Below, piece by piece: positions 1 through 10,431 of a DNA stretch of 64,000 nt. Numbering within the stretch: position 1 is the stretch's first letter; each line of letters begins with the position of its first letter. The DNA is from Echinarachnius parma (taxonomy: Eukaryota > Echinodermata > Echinoidea > Clypeasteroida > Echinarachniidae), in assembly GCA_037951105.1 (NCBI GenBank), contig JBAMJV010008044.1, forward strand, positions 1 through 64,000. The letters run 5' to 3'. The position numbers were made by a program, and so were the translations under genes. The notes beneath the pieces are model-generated. The model worked only from the letters and a program-made list of their open reading frames with translations. It was not told where the DNA came from and did not search any database.

Positions 1-22
1 GGGGGGGGGGGGGTGAGGGGGG
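1..22. repeat. poly-G run at window start
   Basis: Thirteen G, then TGA, then six G. Similar runs recur at 1354-1370 (C), 5068-5077 (C), about 9739-9757 (C), 12523-12543 (C), 40431-40531 (G), 51878-51898 (G) and 62627-62644 (G). They are simple sequence, probably length-unstable, and often mark repeat edges. Confidence 0.9.
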
Positions 23-74
23 CAATTAGTGGACACCAGCCACTGAATTAACTCAGTTTAAATGTATTGATATT

Positions 75-310
75 CAAAGGGATAGTTGAGAATTGGTCAA
101 ACTTACGTAACCAAAACCTGCACCATTACAGTACAAAATAATAGTTATAACTTCACCATGCTCTAAAACTGAGTAGCCTATACAACTACAAACGACTAAG
201 TAAAACCTCTTTTTTTCAAAGATAATTATCATTATCTGTTATCATGCAAAAAGAGCCGTTACACCTCAAGAGGGCGCTCTTTAAAAAAAGTAATTGGTTT
301 TAGCCATTTT
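75..310 (-). repeat. MITE family F1, copy 1
   Basis: Begins AAAGGGATAGTTGAG and continues with the same internal blocks (gcaccattacag, gagggcgctc) as the full copy at 63116-63569, in reverse orientation. The far end is lost. It is a non-autonomous TIR element with no coding capacity. Confidence 0.7.
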
Positions 311-2119
311 TCATACAAAATTTCGGGAAAGTACATCTAAATGTATCAGTATTGTTGGATATGTATTGAAATAGGGCTTGTGTGGTAAAATCCGAATCCG
401 ATTTAAGCCAACGTTGAATACAGAAATATCGAAGTATGAGCGAACTACCACGTGGATCACCGCGTGGTCGTAATTCACGTAGGGTAATGGGCGATTCCTC
501 GTTGGCGATATCTATCTCATTGAAATAAATATATAATTTCGCAAATATATCAATTAATAGTAGGCGGTTTCTTGGCCAAATTTGGATAATCTTATATTTA
601 GTTTAATTATATTCTTTCACATTATTGGTAATAAGAGCTTCCATTTCATATTTTGAGAGGGGGGGGCATTTCCAAAGCTGGTCTTTACCTTTAATGTTTT
701 TGTTAAAATAATGATTAAATAGATATATCATCAACAACTTTTTAAAAACCTATTCAGAATTTTTTTATAAAAAGTCAAAATATCCCCTGGTGAAGAATTT
801 TTTATACAAAATGTTTATGAATATTTCAGCCGTTTCTGAACAGATAAAGTTTATTCTGTCTTTAAAATTGTATGTTCTTTCACATTTGACAGTCAGATTT
901 GTATTATCTCACAAACAAATATTTTGTGAAGTGCCCTCCTATATACCGACACTCTACTATTTAGACAGGAATAACCACCTCAAATGGATATTATTTTGCT
1001 AGATTATTTTGACTCGAATTGGAAAAACAGACGTTTATCAGTTGTTGAATATAAACTGTTCATAAAATCTCCATGTCTGATGAGCCCTGAATATAGCATA
1101 CACACCAAGAGTGTTTTCTTTTTCCTCACACCGTTTCCTTGCAAGAAATGTATCTCGCTATATAGAGGTGATCTGTATGGGGACCATGATAATCAGTACC
1201 TTGTTACATCATCTTATAATCTGGGTTACAAAAAAAATTCTAAATATAACTGACACCTGCAAAAATTGTCGTATTAGTGCCTTATTTTTACTAAGCCTAT
1301 TTTAAAGAGGGTTTCGTTATCAGAGCCTTTTATGATGACAGTTTGACCCATCAGCCCCCCCCCCCCCCCAGCTAAAATATATATATTGTGATCAGTATTC
1401 ACAACAAATGTTCGCATCATAAGGGTTATATTCTTACTAAGGCAATCAAGTGGAATGTGCACAACTTTGTGTAAAGACTACTGGAACGATTGCTGTTTGT
1501 ATTTTATAGGCTGGTAATGGTTTACTATCTACTGGTAGACAAGACATAATAATGACACATGAACAATTGGTTGTTGCATGTAATACAGAATTGTAGAAAA
1601 ATATAACATATTCAATTATTTGTATGCAACAAGAAATTTGCATGAATGTTCAAAGGCAACAAACTAAACTTACTCTAATAAGACTAACTGAAAGAGACAT
1701 ATAAACTGTATAATTATGACATTTATACAAACTATTTATGTTTCATTTATCTTTAAAAATATATCTTTACAAATGAAAAGTTGGCACAGAAGTATTCAGT
1801 TGTACAGAGACATTTATTTCAGTACTTGTATAAAACAAGATATACATGCAGTACAGAATGATTTATAATATAATAGCAAGAAACGTACTGCAGTGAAAGG
1901 AGCTGCTCAGACCCACCTGTCGATACACCAGACCACCTGCTAGAAACACGCGCGCGCACTCGCGGGCGCACACTACACATGATTCACATGGCAAATAAAC
2001 CTGCTACAAAAATTCCTGTGTTTCATAGATGATCTTCATAGAAAGGTTTGCTGCATATACAAACACCACTGTAAACAACACGTTAAGTAATTAACATGTT
2101 ACATATTGTGCAAATAACA
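311..2119. other. no recognisable gene
   Basis: AT-rich sequence with a C17 run near 1354. Short ORFs exist on both strands, but none has a recognisable motif or splice context. An ACGCGCGCGCAC-type alternating stretch sits near 1950. Confidence 0.5.
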
Positions 2120-2355
2120 TATTTTTTCAATGTTTAGTTCAATCTTTGTTGCATTATGTTGTATTTCAGTGTATGTAGACCTCTCCTAAGTCTTGCGTTG
2201 CATGACAACATAATAATACAAACATTATTTAAAACATAATTTACTAAAAATAATTGAAGGGTTAGATATTGTGCAAAATACTTTTCACATGCTAGTTCAA
2301 TCTCAGTTGCATTATGCTGTATTTCAGTTAGTATGGCGGAGCACAGACTTCTCTT
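2120..2355. repeat. diverged tandem duplication, about 150-165 bp units
   Basis: The block AGTTCAATCT..GTTGCATTATG.TGTATTTCAG occurs at about 2136 and again at about 2289, each time followed by related sequence (GACCTCTCCTAAG / GACTTCTCTTATG). This is a local, moderately diverged duplication without coding signal. Confidence 0.6.
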
Positions 2356-2929
2356 ATGACTTGTGTTGACATGACAGTCTGCTTCCATGCATTTACTATG
2401 CTGACAATAATTTTGCTCCGCTATTAATATTTCAGAAACCAACAAAGATTTATAACATGAAACAAAACCCCAAACATGTAAGACTTTACCCCACACCTTA
2501 CTAATCTTCACAATACTGATGAGCCTAGGCAAAAACACCCAAGCAATTGTTGCTAGAGGACTTTGTTTAACAAAACTTAAACCCTAACCCACAACATAAC
2601 GTTAAACTTTGCCTGAAACCTAACCGTAACTGTCACTAAAACCATACTCTAAACAACTTTTGCCAGAACACTATTTTAGAGCCATGGCTCATGATATTGA
2701 CGCATTTCTCTTGAGTGAGGCAACAAATTGTTATTGACATATCATGCAAAATGAGGAATTATACAGTTTAGGCCCGGTGCTCAAATGTTTGATTCTAATG
2801 ACAATTTCAGTGCATGTCACCTGAAAGATGAGTCTAGTTTATTTTGGTGACAGTGCATGCAGCTCGATGGCCAAAATATCATGAAACTGCTACAAAGTTA
2901 ATAAAACGTCTTTGTAGTAAAATGTCACA

Positions 2930-3149
2930 GGCCCGTATTCACAAAGGAGGTTTGTACAGTCCATGGTCTAAACCCCGGTTTACATCTATGGAATGCCATT
3001 GTAAACTGATGGAGAGAATGTAAATTCCGTTACTTGTTAACAATGTTGATGGTACACATTCTCTCTCCATCAGTTTACAGTTGGCATTCCATAGATGTAA
3101 ACCAGGGTTTAGACCATGATTGTACAAACCTCCTTTGTGAATACGGGCC
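2930..3149. mobile_element. foldback MITE, 220 bp
   Basis: Long perfect-looking inverted ends: GGCCCGTATTCACAAAGGAG at the left matches the reverse complement of the right end. Arms are about 95 nt with a short unique centre. Short ORFs across it are by-products of the palindrome. No clear target duplication was seen. Confidence 0.8.
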
Positions 3150-3235
3150 AATAAGGCTGTATACCACCTTGATCTTAGCATCACCAATGCACTCATTACA
3201 AGATATAACAATAAAGTATACAAATGCACTTCTAC

Positions 3236-3995
3236 AATCTACACATTTACAATGCATAACATATTTCTTTGAATATAAAATTATGAAGGCTATATTTACA
3301 AAGCGAGTTATATAGATGAATTGTTTATATTAATATATTCCATACTGTTTGCAAGAATAATTATTGACTATGCTAACAGTACTGAGCAGATAAGGTAACA
3401 ACTACATACATAGCATGTTTGAATACTATCATATTGTGTTTATTTAGCTGTAGTACATCGGGTTGCACATCACAAAAAGGATACCGGTAGACATGTAGCA
3501 TCAATAGAAGCCGGAATGATGGTTTCACATGCTTGGAAGATAACTACTCATGAATTAAAAACTTAGCATTTGACTTGGAATGTATTACAGGTAAATGGCA
3601 CTTGTGATACAGATACATCACTTCTACAATATTGATTATTTGAATTGTGGGAATTTTTTTGATCACATTCAATTGAAAGCCATAATAACTCAATGATAAG
3701 ACAAACATGTACTTGATGTTGATCCACTATGTAAAGCTTGTACATATTGTAGAATGGGGGGCAACAGCTGTTGGATCCTAGCAGAATCATAACTACAGGC
3801 ATAATGACAACATAACAAGTAGACAATTCATTTTTTCTTCTTCATATTTACAATCATGACATGTCTTTGAAAGTAAAGTATGTAAGTCATATTTACACAG
3901 TGATAAACACATTCTTTATAAAAAACCATATTGCATACTCTTTGCAATAAGTATGTACATCATTCTTGACTACAGTACTGAGCAGGATAATGTAT
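3236..3995. repeat. diverged duplication (3236-3400 and 3838-3995)
   Basis: Both blocks contain in order a (C)ATATTTACA segment, CATA(CT)(T)..TTTGCAA.AA, and then ACAGTACTGAGCAG. They are separated by about 440 bp with no recognisable gene. Confidence 0.5.
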
Positions 3996-4027
3996 TATAT
4001 ACATGTATGGTAAATACTTTAGTACTG

Positions 4028-4260
4028 TTCAAGTTCAAGTTCAAGTTCAGTTTATTTAACACTCATAAATACAACAAATTGACAAGGTAGGTAAGAAACA
4101 AAGAAAATCAAGGAATACAAGTTATACATACAAAGTATACAAAATACGGACAAAATTATAAAGTGTAAGGAGTCGGTAGAAAGGCTGTAATTGCCTTATG
4201 TAAAACCGACCCCAGTAAAAGAAAAGTAACGTACATACAAACAATACATCTAGGTAAATA
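4028..4260. repeat. probable retrotransposon tail with (GTTCAA)n
   Basis: Four GTTCAA hexamers lead into TTTATTTAACACTCATAA and an AT-rich block. Non-LTR retrotransposons can end in short tandem hexamers, which would make this a 3' tail in reverse orientation. No coding part is present, so the family is not identified. Confidence 0.35.
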
Positions 4261-4539
4261 TACAATAATTAAAGCCCCTTGTCTTGATGGGTATATATAT
4301 GTAATGCACGTTATCAAATATCCATATATCAAACATGATGCTTACTCATACTCACACACACACACACAACACCATTCACAAACACTAAACTGACGTGCTG
4401 ATTGTTTAAAAATTAAAAATATAATATACTGTGTTTAACAGCTGAATTGAAGAACATTGAAAAACACAAACATACATGTATGTTATACCATTAAAGACAG
4501 TGTGCCTCTTTGCCAAACAGGCATCTCTGAAATTGGGAT

Positions 4540-4890
4540 AACCTTGCTATTCATAAGGGTCGCTATTTATGAAGGTCGGTATTCATAACATTATATTTCC
4601 CTATACTGAATTACCACTACTCATAAAATGATAAGAGGGTTGCTATTTATAAAGGCATAAGGACCTCTGCTCATAAGGGATGCAGAGGAAAGCTCGCTAT
4701 TCATATACTTGTAAAAACACCCAATAATCATAAGGGTCGCTAGTCATAATCCTACAAAGGGGTCACTATTCATAATGTATATTGTAAGAGATATACTAAT
4801 CATAATGTAAATGTAAGAAAAGGCGTTGCAATTCATAATACTCTGTTGCTAAAATCTTGTTTAAAAAGGGATGCTATTCATACAGATAGG
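4540..4890. repeat. irregular array of CTATTCATAA motifs
   Basis: About a dozen variants of the phrase 'AAGGGTCGCTATTCATAA' are spaced irregularly (roughly 20-45 bp apart) with no fixed period. There is no ORF and no TIR. It may be a decayed minisatellite. Confidence 0.5.
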
Positions 4891-5105
4891 GGGGCTTAGG
4901 GTCTACAAAACCACAAAATTCAAATATGGAATACACAGTAGTAATTGCATTTTCATGAAGTGATTAATTTTATTTTGAAAATATTTCAAGTGTTAATTCT
5001 CTGAACAAATTTCTTTCAATGGTCTGTTTCACAAAATCAAAGTCTACTGTGAGAGAGATATAAACTCCCCCCCCCCCCTCATTCCTGCCCCACCTCCCTA
5101 TTAGA

Positions 5106-5471
5106 ATGGCAGCGTTTTGGGGTATAATCCCCAATTCATCGACGCGTAACTCATCTTTTAAAACGACCAAGGTAAAATTTTCCGAAGAAGGCCCGATACA
5201 GACCACTGATGCTTTTGTAATTGTCTCGCTTACCCCGCAGTTAGCGATGTTAGACACGGTACTTCGCAACAAAATAGAAGCATCGCACAAACCCCAGGGG
5301 CCACCGGGTACAGCCCAGGAGACTCATATTTTTGGTTTTGTTACATTCTCCTCTTCAACAATCAGTACGCTTTTCGATGCACAAGAGACCTCTGGGCTGC
5401 CGGTCTATATGGCTTGGTTGCTTCATTCACTAATTACTCAAAGCCCCTTTTGGTGCCTGCAAATTGCCTGA
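5106..5471 (+). CDS. unrecognised 121-aa ORF, coding status doubtful
   Basis: An open frame of 121 codons begins ATGGCAGCG. An overlapping antisense frame (5290-4970) is also open for 106 codons. The stretch is richer in CpG than its surroundings. I recognise no domain, signal peptide or membrane segment. The antisense reading (with an internal VVLKDELRVDELGII) looks as protein-like as the sense reading, so strand is undecided. It could be an exon fragment of a gene or an old mobile-element piece. Confidence 0.2.
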   Translation: MAAFWGIIPNSSTRNSSFKTTKVKFSEEGPIQTTDAFVIVSLTPQLAMLDTVLRNKIEASHKPQGPPGTAQETHIFGFVTFSSSTISTLFDAQETSGLPVYMAWLLHSLITQSPFWCLQIA

Positions 5472-6035
5472 ATATTCTTCATGACTTTAACTTTTCAACA
5501 TATTACAAATTGCCACAGCCCAACTTTTCCTTATGTATTTCTTTGTTGATTTTGTTCACGATGGAATCAACCACTGTTCAACACTTTTAGCCCAAAATTG
5601 AATAATTGCAGTGATTAGAATGAAAAATAATGAAGGTTTTATGCATCCTAGAAAAAACTGAATTTCTATAAAATTTGTGCACATTTTGGAGCTGACATTC
5701 ACTTACAAAAGGACACATGACCTTGCAACAGTACATACCCAGTCATCGCAAATTTGGTTTCAAAAGATGCAGAAAACTTCAATGAAAAAAGTAATCAAAG
5801 GCACAAAGATACAAAGAGTCACAGTTTTCTTTGTCCTTTGACGCTTACCTTGCTTTGTACAGAGATCCCAATATCTGTGCCCCTTGGTTTTTCAATATGT
5901 TAACCCGGACAAAAAGAGAAAATATTCACCCAATCTTGTGCTTAATTGAGAGTGGGGTATTCACTGAGGGCATTCAGTTTCAGCTTTCTGGCACAAGGAT
6001 ATCGGGATCTCTTTACAAGGAATATAAATAGTTAC

Positions 6036-6092
6036 CATCTTGTATCATCTCGGCCATTACCCTCATGCCGCATACATTTCAGGTTTGCCCAA
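6036..6092 (-). pseudogene. decayed TTC12-like exon end
   Basis: Read on the minus strand, this resembles the 3' end of the exon at 7033-7210: a KPEMYA-like start, then GCATGAGGGTAATGG..GAGATGATACAAGATG, ending at a GTAACT donor. It carries frame disruptions. It is one of four copies of this exon end in 6.0-7.2 kb. Confidence 0.45.
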
Positions 6093-6227
6093 AATATTAA
6101 TTATGATTTGTTTTGCCTAATATCAAAGAGTTTGCTATCTAATCAACAATTTCAACATGTTCACATTAAAACCTTTTAGACGACTAATTTAACTCTACTT
6201 AGAATGATTCATTAACTTTGTTGAATT

Positions 6228-6310
6228 CAACCAAAACCACTTAGAGCTTTTACATTTCTCTAGAACCTTCTTGTTTGGCTTATTGTAACAGAAGAATGAA
6301 GAGGGTTTTG
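6228..6310. repeat. dispersed repeat (copies near 12588 and 44446)
   Basis: Shares the order 'AA.(T/C)ACTTGGAGCTT..', 'TCTCT..A.C', 'TTGTTTGGCTTAT.GTAA.AGAAGAAT' with 12588-12665 and, more weakly, 44446-44510. It is a short interspersed repeat of unknown class. Confidence 0.5.
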
Positions 6311-6592
6311 ATTCTGTAGTTATGGGGATATTTATAATTGAATTGAAATCGTTTTGGCATGTTTTTATTTTTTACTGCAGTCATAATTTGGATACTTTAA
6401 ATTTTGTTAATTTGCACAAAATATCAATATCACTTTATAACTAGGTAATCATTGTTCCTTTTCTATAAAAATATTCCATATCTTTCAGAAGAATCTTACA
6501 ATGATATTGGTATATGATTGATGCCTCAAATATCAATTGTGGCTGATTCTTATAAATTTAATGGATCACTCTAATACAGACTAGTTAGTTAC

Positions 6593-6650
6593 CATCTTTG
6601 AGCATGTCCTCTAAAACCCTCAGGACGCCTACATTTATGTTTCTCCAGAA
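6593..6650 (-). pseudogene. decayed TTC12-like exon end
   Basis: On the minus strand the stretch reads like 'LRVLEDMLKDG' followed by a GTAACT donor, after a frame break at the Tyr-Ala-Gly-Gly position. It matches the exon end at 7033-7210 and the conserved YAGG(I/M).(V/I)L region of TTC12. Confidence 0.5.
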
Positions 6651-6747
6651 CAATAATTGTGATTTCTTTTGCCAAAGATGAGAGTTTGCTCTCTACCTAA
6701 AATGTTCAACACCTTAACACCTTTTCGGAGAACTAAAGTTACTTCAT

Positions 6748-6845
6748 TTAACCCGTTCAGGACTGAACAGGATTGATTTTGCTTGAACATGTATTCTCCA
6801 TAGACCAGAGCCCAAGTATTTTCGCGACCAGTCCACAACGGGTTA
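6748..6845. repeat. short TTAACCCGTT...GGGTTAA element
   Basis: A roughly 98-bp unit bounded by TTAACCCGTTC at the left and ACGGGTTAA at the right. Similar units lie at 15124-15203 and 28229-28307. This is a very short TIR repeat family; the TTAA edges could be part of a TTAA target. Confidence 0.5.
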
Positions 6846-6864
6846 ATAAGGACTTGATAATTAC

Positions 6865-6905
6865 CATCTTTGATCATGCCTCCTGCATTTCAGGTCTGCC
6901 TACAT
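6865..6905 (-). pseudogene. decayed TTC12-like exon end
   Basis: Minus-strand GCAGGAGGCATG followed directly by ATCAAAGATG and a GTAATT donor. It is the same exon end as at 6593 and 7033, with the central part deleted. Confidence 0.4.
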
Positions 6906-7032
6906 TATTAGTTAGGTGAGGCCACCAGAGTCAGGTTTTGGGTCACTAGAATGATAACATTCTTGTTTTCATTGCCCTACTGGCAAAAAAGTTTATTTCT
7001 ATCATTGCTTCAGCGAATATGAATAACAAGAT

Positions 7033-7210
7033 CGTGTCCTCTAAGACCCTCATGCCTCCTGCATAGTACATGACGTTCTGGTCAGGTTTCCAGAGTTTCT
7101 CCAGCACTTCTGTGACTGTCTTGGCATGTCGGTCTCCATCCTCTAGAGTCTTGGATGTCCTTCTTCAGCCTCTACCACTGCTTTTGCCTGATTCACCTCG
7201 CAAACGTACT
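7033..7210 (-). pseudogene. TTC12-like exon 3 with frameshift
   Basis: The acceptor TTTGCAG lies at 7213-7211. The first 2 nt complete the codon left by the exon ending at 8952, so phase fits. The reading gives YVCEVNQAKAVVEAEEG; then a one-base frame change is needed to continue as TLEDGDRHAKTVTEVLEKLW and KPDQNVMYYAGGMRVLED. This corresponds to the TTC12 region just after the third TPR and to the start of the armadillo part (conserved LL..L.KPD......YAGG). The frameshift could be real decay or a sequence error. No convincing donor follows the last homologous codon. Confidence 0.6.
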
Positions 7211-7312
7211 CTGCAAAGAAAATTTAAAAATGAGGAAATTATATAAAAATCACTAACATTTCATTCATGTTTGTGTTTGTCACTGTTTTGTAGAGCGTAA
7301 ACAAACTAATTA

Positions 7313-7376
7313 AGTGTTTGGATGCTCTCTCTTTGGCCTCCAATGCAGCCTTTTCCTGATTCACCTCAGAAACAGT
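7313..7376 (-). pseudogene. second copy of TTC12-like exon 3 start
   Basis: After a TTTGCAG acceptor the minus strand reads TVSEVNQEKAALEAKERASK. It is homologous to the start of the exon at 7210 but one base shorter at the acceptor, so it is out of phase with the preceding exon. It resembles vertebrate TTC12 at least as well as the other copy does. A third, weaker copy is at 7566-7612. Confidence 0.5.
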
Positions 7377-7565
7377 CTGCAAAGAGTGCTTTTTCTGACA
7401 AAGACAAATATGACTTGCAAGTTAGCACTTCAAGAACATTATGTGTACGTCGTTTCCTTAGAATCACACAAAAACTCAAAGAGGGTTTGTTCTACTATGT
7501 TTTTGCAACAGACAGATGGATGAGAAAAATTTCATTAATTCCTTTGTTTGTTACTGTACACAACC

Positions 7566-7612
7566 TAATTAAGTGGTTTTGATGCTCCCTCTTAGCGATC
7601 AAGGCTACTCAG
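7566..7612 (-). pseudogene. third copy of TTC12-like exon 3 start
   Basis: Minus-strand 'VALIAKREHQNHL' aligns with 'AALEAKERASKHL' of the copy at 7313-7376, and the flanking CTAATTAAGTG is shared. It is a product of local tandem duplication. Confidence 0.4.
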
Positions 7613-7755
7613 CTTTGCCATTTGAATATTAGCAGGTAGATAAAATTGTAACTAATGGTGTAACCCGACACGTTTTTGACAATTTCTGATCATGCAGAAA
7701 ATTGAAGAAAAAGAGGTTGTTTTTTTGTCCTTATCTGAGCAAGAAACAACATGCA

Positions 7756-7971
7756 GCTTTTGCTTTGTCCTGAGCAGTATTCATTTTCTTCATCAATAAT
7801 GCACCATTAAGTTTATAAGCCAAAGATAATACAGTTTTCGTGAAAGGACAATACACCCCCAGTATATTTTGCTTTGTCTTGAGCAGTATTTTTGTCTTCA
7901 TCAATAATGCACCATTAAGTTTATAAGCCAAAGATAATACAGTTTTCGTGAAAGGACAATACACCCCCAGG
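7756..7971. repeat. tandem duplication, two units of about 107 bp
   Basis: Two nearly identical units run from TTTTGCTTTGTC(C/T)TGAGCAG to GGACAATACACCCCCAG. High identity implies a recent event. The antisense 77-codon frame across it only reflects the repeat. Confidence 0.85.
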
Positions 7972-8639
7972 ATAACAAATTAATACAAATAAAACAATCC
8001 CTATTTTGAAAGTACACACAAAAAAAAAAAATCAACAAAGTTTGCTGATCCGATCATCAAGGTCACTTAACATCATTTATCGTAGCCATAATCGGTGCTC
8101 AAAATTAGCACAGCTAGGCAGCTGGCCCAGGGCCATGAAAAATAACCACTTTTCATTGATGCTTTCTTCCACTGGCATCAACAGGCAATACAATACAGCT
8201 TTGGGTTATACTTGTGGATCTCCCTGTATAACATAATTTTACAATTTTTTTCTTTGTTTGGAGCCATAATATTCAGTCTCTGTTTTATCTTCCACTTTCA
8301 AAGATATCTCATCAACTGCTAGCTTGAGTCTAGATTGGTCCTTTAAAAGAACACCAAAGGCTGGCAGTTTTACTTACATGTTACTGTTAAGTGCATAATT
8401 CCTGTCAACACTAAACCTGGTATTTCATCTCAGATAACACTTGTGATAGAAAACATCAATGTTTTTGAGACCACATGATCCGTTTTGACTGACCATTGGA
8501 GGATACCTTGATTTATAACAGTACCGCATGAAACGTCATTATAAAAGCGGGTTACGTAACCATTGTTGTGGTGTCTGCTGCTATGTCAGTGGTTACATAA
8601 CCTGCTTTTGTTATTGCATTCCTAGCATTGCTATACTTT

Positions 8640-8745
8640 ATACTGTCAACCATCTTCTGCTGTTTTGGGTAATACTTGAGAATCTCCCTGTAGCTTTCAA
8701 TGGCCTCATCGTATGTATCTCCGCAGTCCCAGAAGCGCCATACAG
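8640..8745 (-). pseudogene. 3' half of a decayed TTC12-like TPR exon
   Basis: The minus strand matches the second half of the intact exon 8952-9150: TACGATGAGGCCATTGAAAG, then GGGAGATTCTCAAGTATTAC, then AAGATGGTTGACAGTATAAA. The donor GTGAGT of the intact exon is GTATAA here. The first half is missing on this side but is present at 9251-9342. Confidence 0.6.
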
Positions 8746-8951
8746 TAGAGAGAATTGAAACTATACTGCAATTCTAGAAATTACCTTTTTTGCCATGTAG
8801 CCCAGTCGAGAATGTACAATTAAGATTTGTGAATTGTAGTGGGCAGAATAAAGAAGAACAATTATGTTACAGTTGGTTGTCTATTCGGACAAAGAAATCT
8901 AGTAGTCCAGGCCAGCAGGCCCTGTACTTCTTTCAAGCTCATCATACTCAC

Positions 8952-9150
8952 TGTCAACCATCTCCTGCCACTCTGGGTCATTATGATACTTGAGGATCTC
9001 CCTGTAGCTAGCAATGGCCTCGTCATACCTCCGCAGGCCCAGCAGCGCCTTGCCCCGGTGGACGTATGCCTTGGAGTTCTTGGGTTCAAGCCTCAGGATC
9101 AGATCACAGTCCTCAATGGCCTCATCAAACTTACCAAGCTTGTTGTATGC
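8952..9150 (-). CDS. TTC12: TTC12-like TPR exon 2
   Basis: A 199-nt exon with acceptor TTTCTTCAG (9159-9151) and donor GTGAGT at 8951. It starts in phase 0, joining the exon ending at 9855, and ends with one base. The product begins AYNKLGKFDEAIEDCDLILR and carries two TPR units (LGKFDEAIEDCDLILRLEPKN; LRRYDEAIASYREILKY). TTC12 is a cytoplasmic TPR plus armadillo protein needed to assemble axonemal dynein arms. The assignment rests on the order KGN..F..GNY..AI..Y..GL, LYTNRAQAY, then these repeats. Reading past the donor gives a stop at 8899. Decayed halves of the same exon flank it on both sides. Only a fragment of the usual roughly 700-residue protein is visible, so the locus may be a partial gene or pseudogene. 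Confidence 0.7.
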
Positions 9151-9250
9151 CTGAAGAAAGGAGTACAACATATACAGATATTTTATCTAAAGAAATTACT
9201 ACTAGGTATTATTTGGGAACTTGAGATATATCTTGTTATACTTTATTCTA

Positions 9251-9342
9251 TGGACGCGTGCCTTGGAGATCATGGGTTCAAGCCTCAGGATTAGATCACA
9301 GTCTTCTACGGTCTCATAAAACTCACCAAGCATGTCGTATGC
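9251..9342 (-). pseudogene. 5' half of a decayed TTC12-like TPR exon
   Basis: Follows the acceptor TTCTTCAG and reads AYDMLGEFYETVEDCDLILR then LEPMISKARVH, with replacements relative to the intact copy. Homology stops near 9251. With 8640-8745 it makes up the two halves of one older copy. Confidence 0.6.
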
Positions 9343-9505
9343 CTGAAGAATTAAGTACAACAAAATGATTATAACAATTGTGTTATCAAAAAATCCCAGT
9401 AGAGTGTACATGTACATAAAATAAAACCAAATAAAAGGAAAGCGACTGCAGTATGTTCTATGACTAATCTAGCAGTACCGTAATGAATGTGAGTTGTTAT
9501 GTTCA

Positions 9506-9735
9506 CAGGGATGTAGTAGCTTTGTTGAAATATGCAAAAACTGACAAAGGGTTGAACAAAATTAAGGTTTTGTCATAAGAAATTTCCACTGAGTGATGTG
9601 TAAACATTGCAGAGTAAATGAATGTCAAATGTCTGAGTAATAGGCAAAGAAGTAAAGTGATATTTGCTGACTAATGGCACTTACTTTGTACAGGTTGACA
9701 AATCTCCGATGAAAATTTCAAAACCAAACACTTCA
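9506..9735. mobile_element. MITE family F2, diverged copy
   Basis: Follows the copy at 27270-27656 in order: (A)GGGATCTAGTA-like start, TTTGTTGA.AT.TGCAAAAACTGA, TCCACTGAGTGATGTGT, AAAGTGATATT(T/C)..CTAA, CTTTGTACA. The terminal bases are degraded. Confidence 0.6.
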
Positions 9736-9854
9736 ACAGCCCCCCCCCCCCCCCCAATTAAAAAAGGTCCACTTTTTGCCTGTCTCGGTTCACTTTTTAC
9801 AGGTCTCGGTCTCGATGGAAGAATTGAGAAAAATTTTAATTAAATATATTTTAC

Positions 9855-10054
9855 CTGTGCCCTGTTGGTGTATAGAAGCCCAAAGTCCCTTAGATGTACT
9901 AGTCCCTCTGTGTACAGCTCTATGGCTTTCTCATAGTTGCCTGCTTTGAATTCTACGTTCCCTCTATCCTTCCAGACCGTCGCCCTCTCTCTCTCTTCCT
10001 TCCTTCTTTGTGCTTTTTCCTCTGCATCCTTTGAAACTGCTTTCGTGAAGCCAG
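9855..10054 (-). CDS. TTC12: TTC12-like exon 1 of the visible set
   Basis: A 200-nt exon with acceptor TTTTTTTCAG (10064-10055) and donor GTAAAA at 9854. It starts with two bases completing a codon and ends in phase 0. A charged segment (VSKDAEEKAQRRKEERERA) is followed by the first TPR: WKDRGNVEFKAGNYEKAIEL, YTEGLVHLRDFGLLYTNRAQ. The RALEKDAKERAKRR-type leader, the KGN..F..GNY repeat start and the LYTNRAQ end are characteristic of TTC12, which acts in cytoplasmic pre-assembly of ciliary dynein arms. No N-terminal exon was recognised further upstream; the next minus-strand coding material belongs to a different, low-complexity protein. Confidence 0.72.
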
Positions 10055-10431
10055 CTGAAAAAAATATGTAATTCAGGTGAAATCATAATCATAAAATATA
10101 ACTGCTTTATATAGCATTCATCTTCTTCTTTGTTTTACATATATATTCATTCATTCTCCACCCGTGGAATGGATTAGCCTTGTCAGCTAAAAGCATTTCA
10201 AATTTCTGAAACCATGCATAATAATGTTAGCAAAGCAAAACAAACTAAATATGCACATTTCAATCAACCGTAGTGATGTAGTAACTGCAGGTCTGCGGAA
10301 GAGCAAATCCATGTCAACGTTGGCTGCATGGTAATTGGAGGCAGGTAAGCAAATTAACTAATTATAGATCCAATCCTGCAGTAGAGAAGGCAATGGTAAC
10401 CCACTTGACTGTCTACCTAGTACACTCATCA

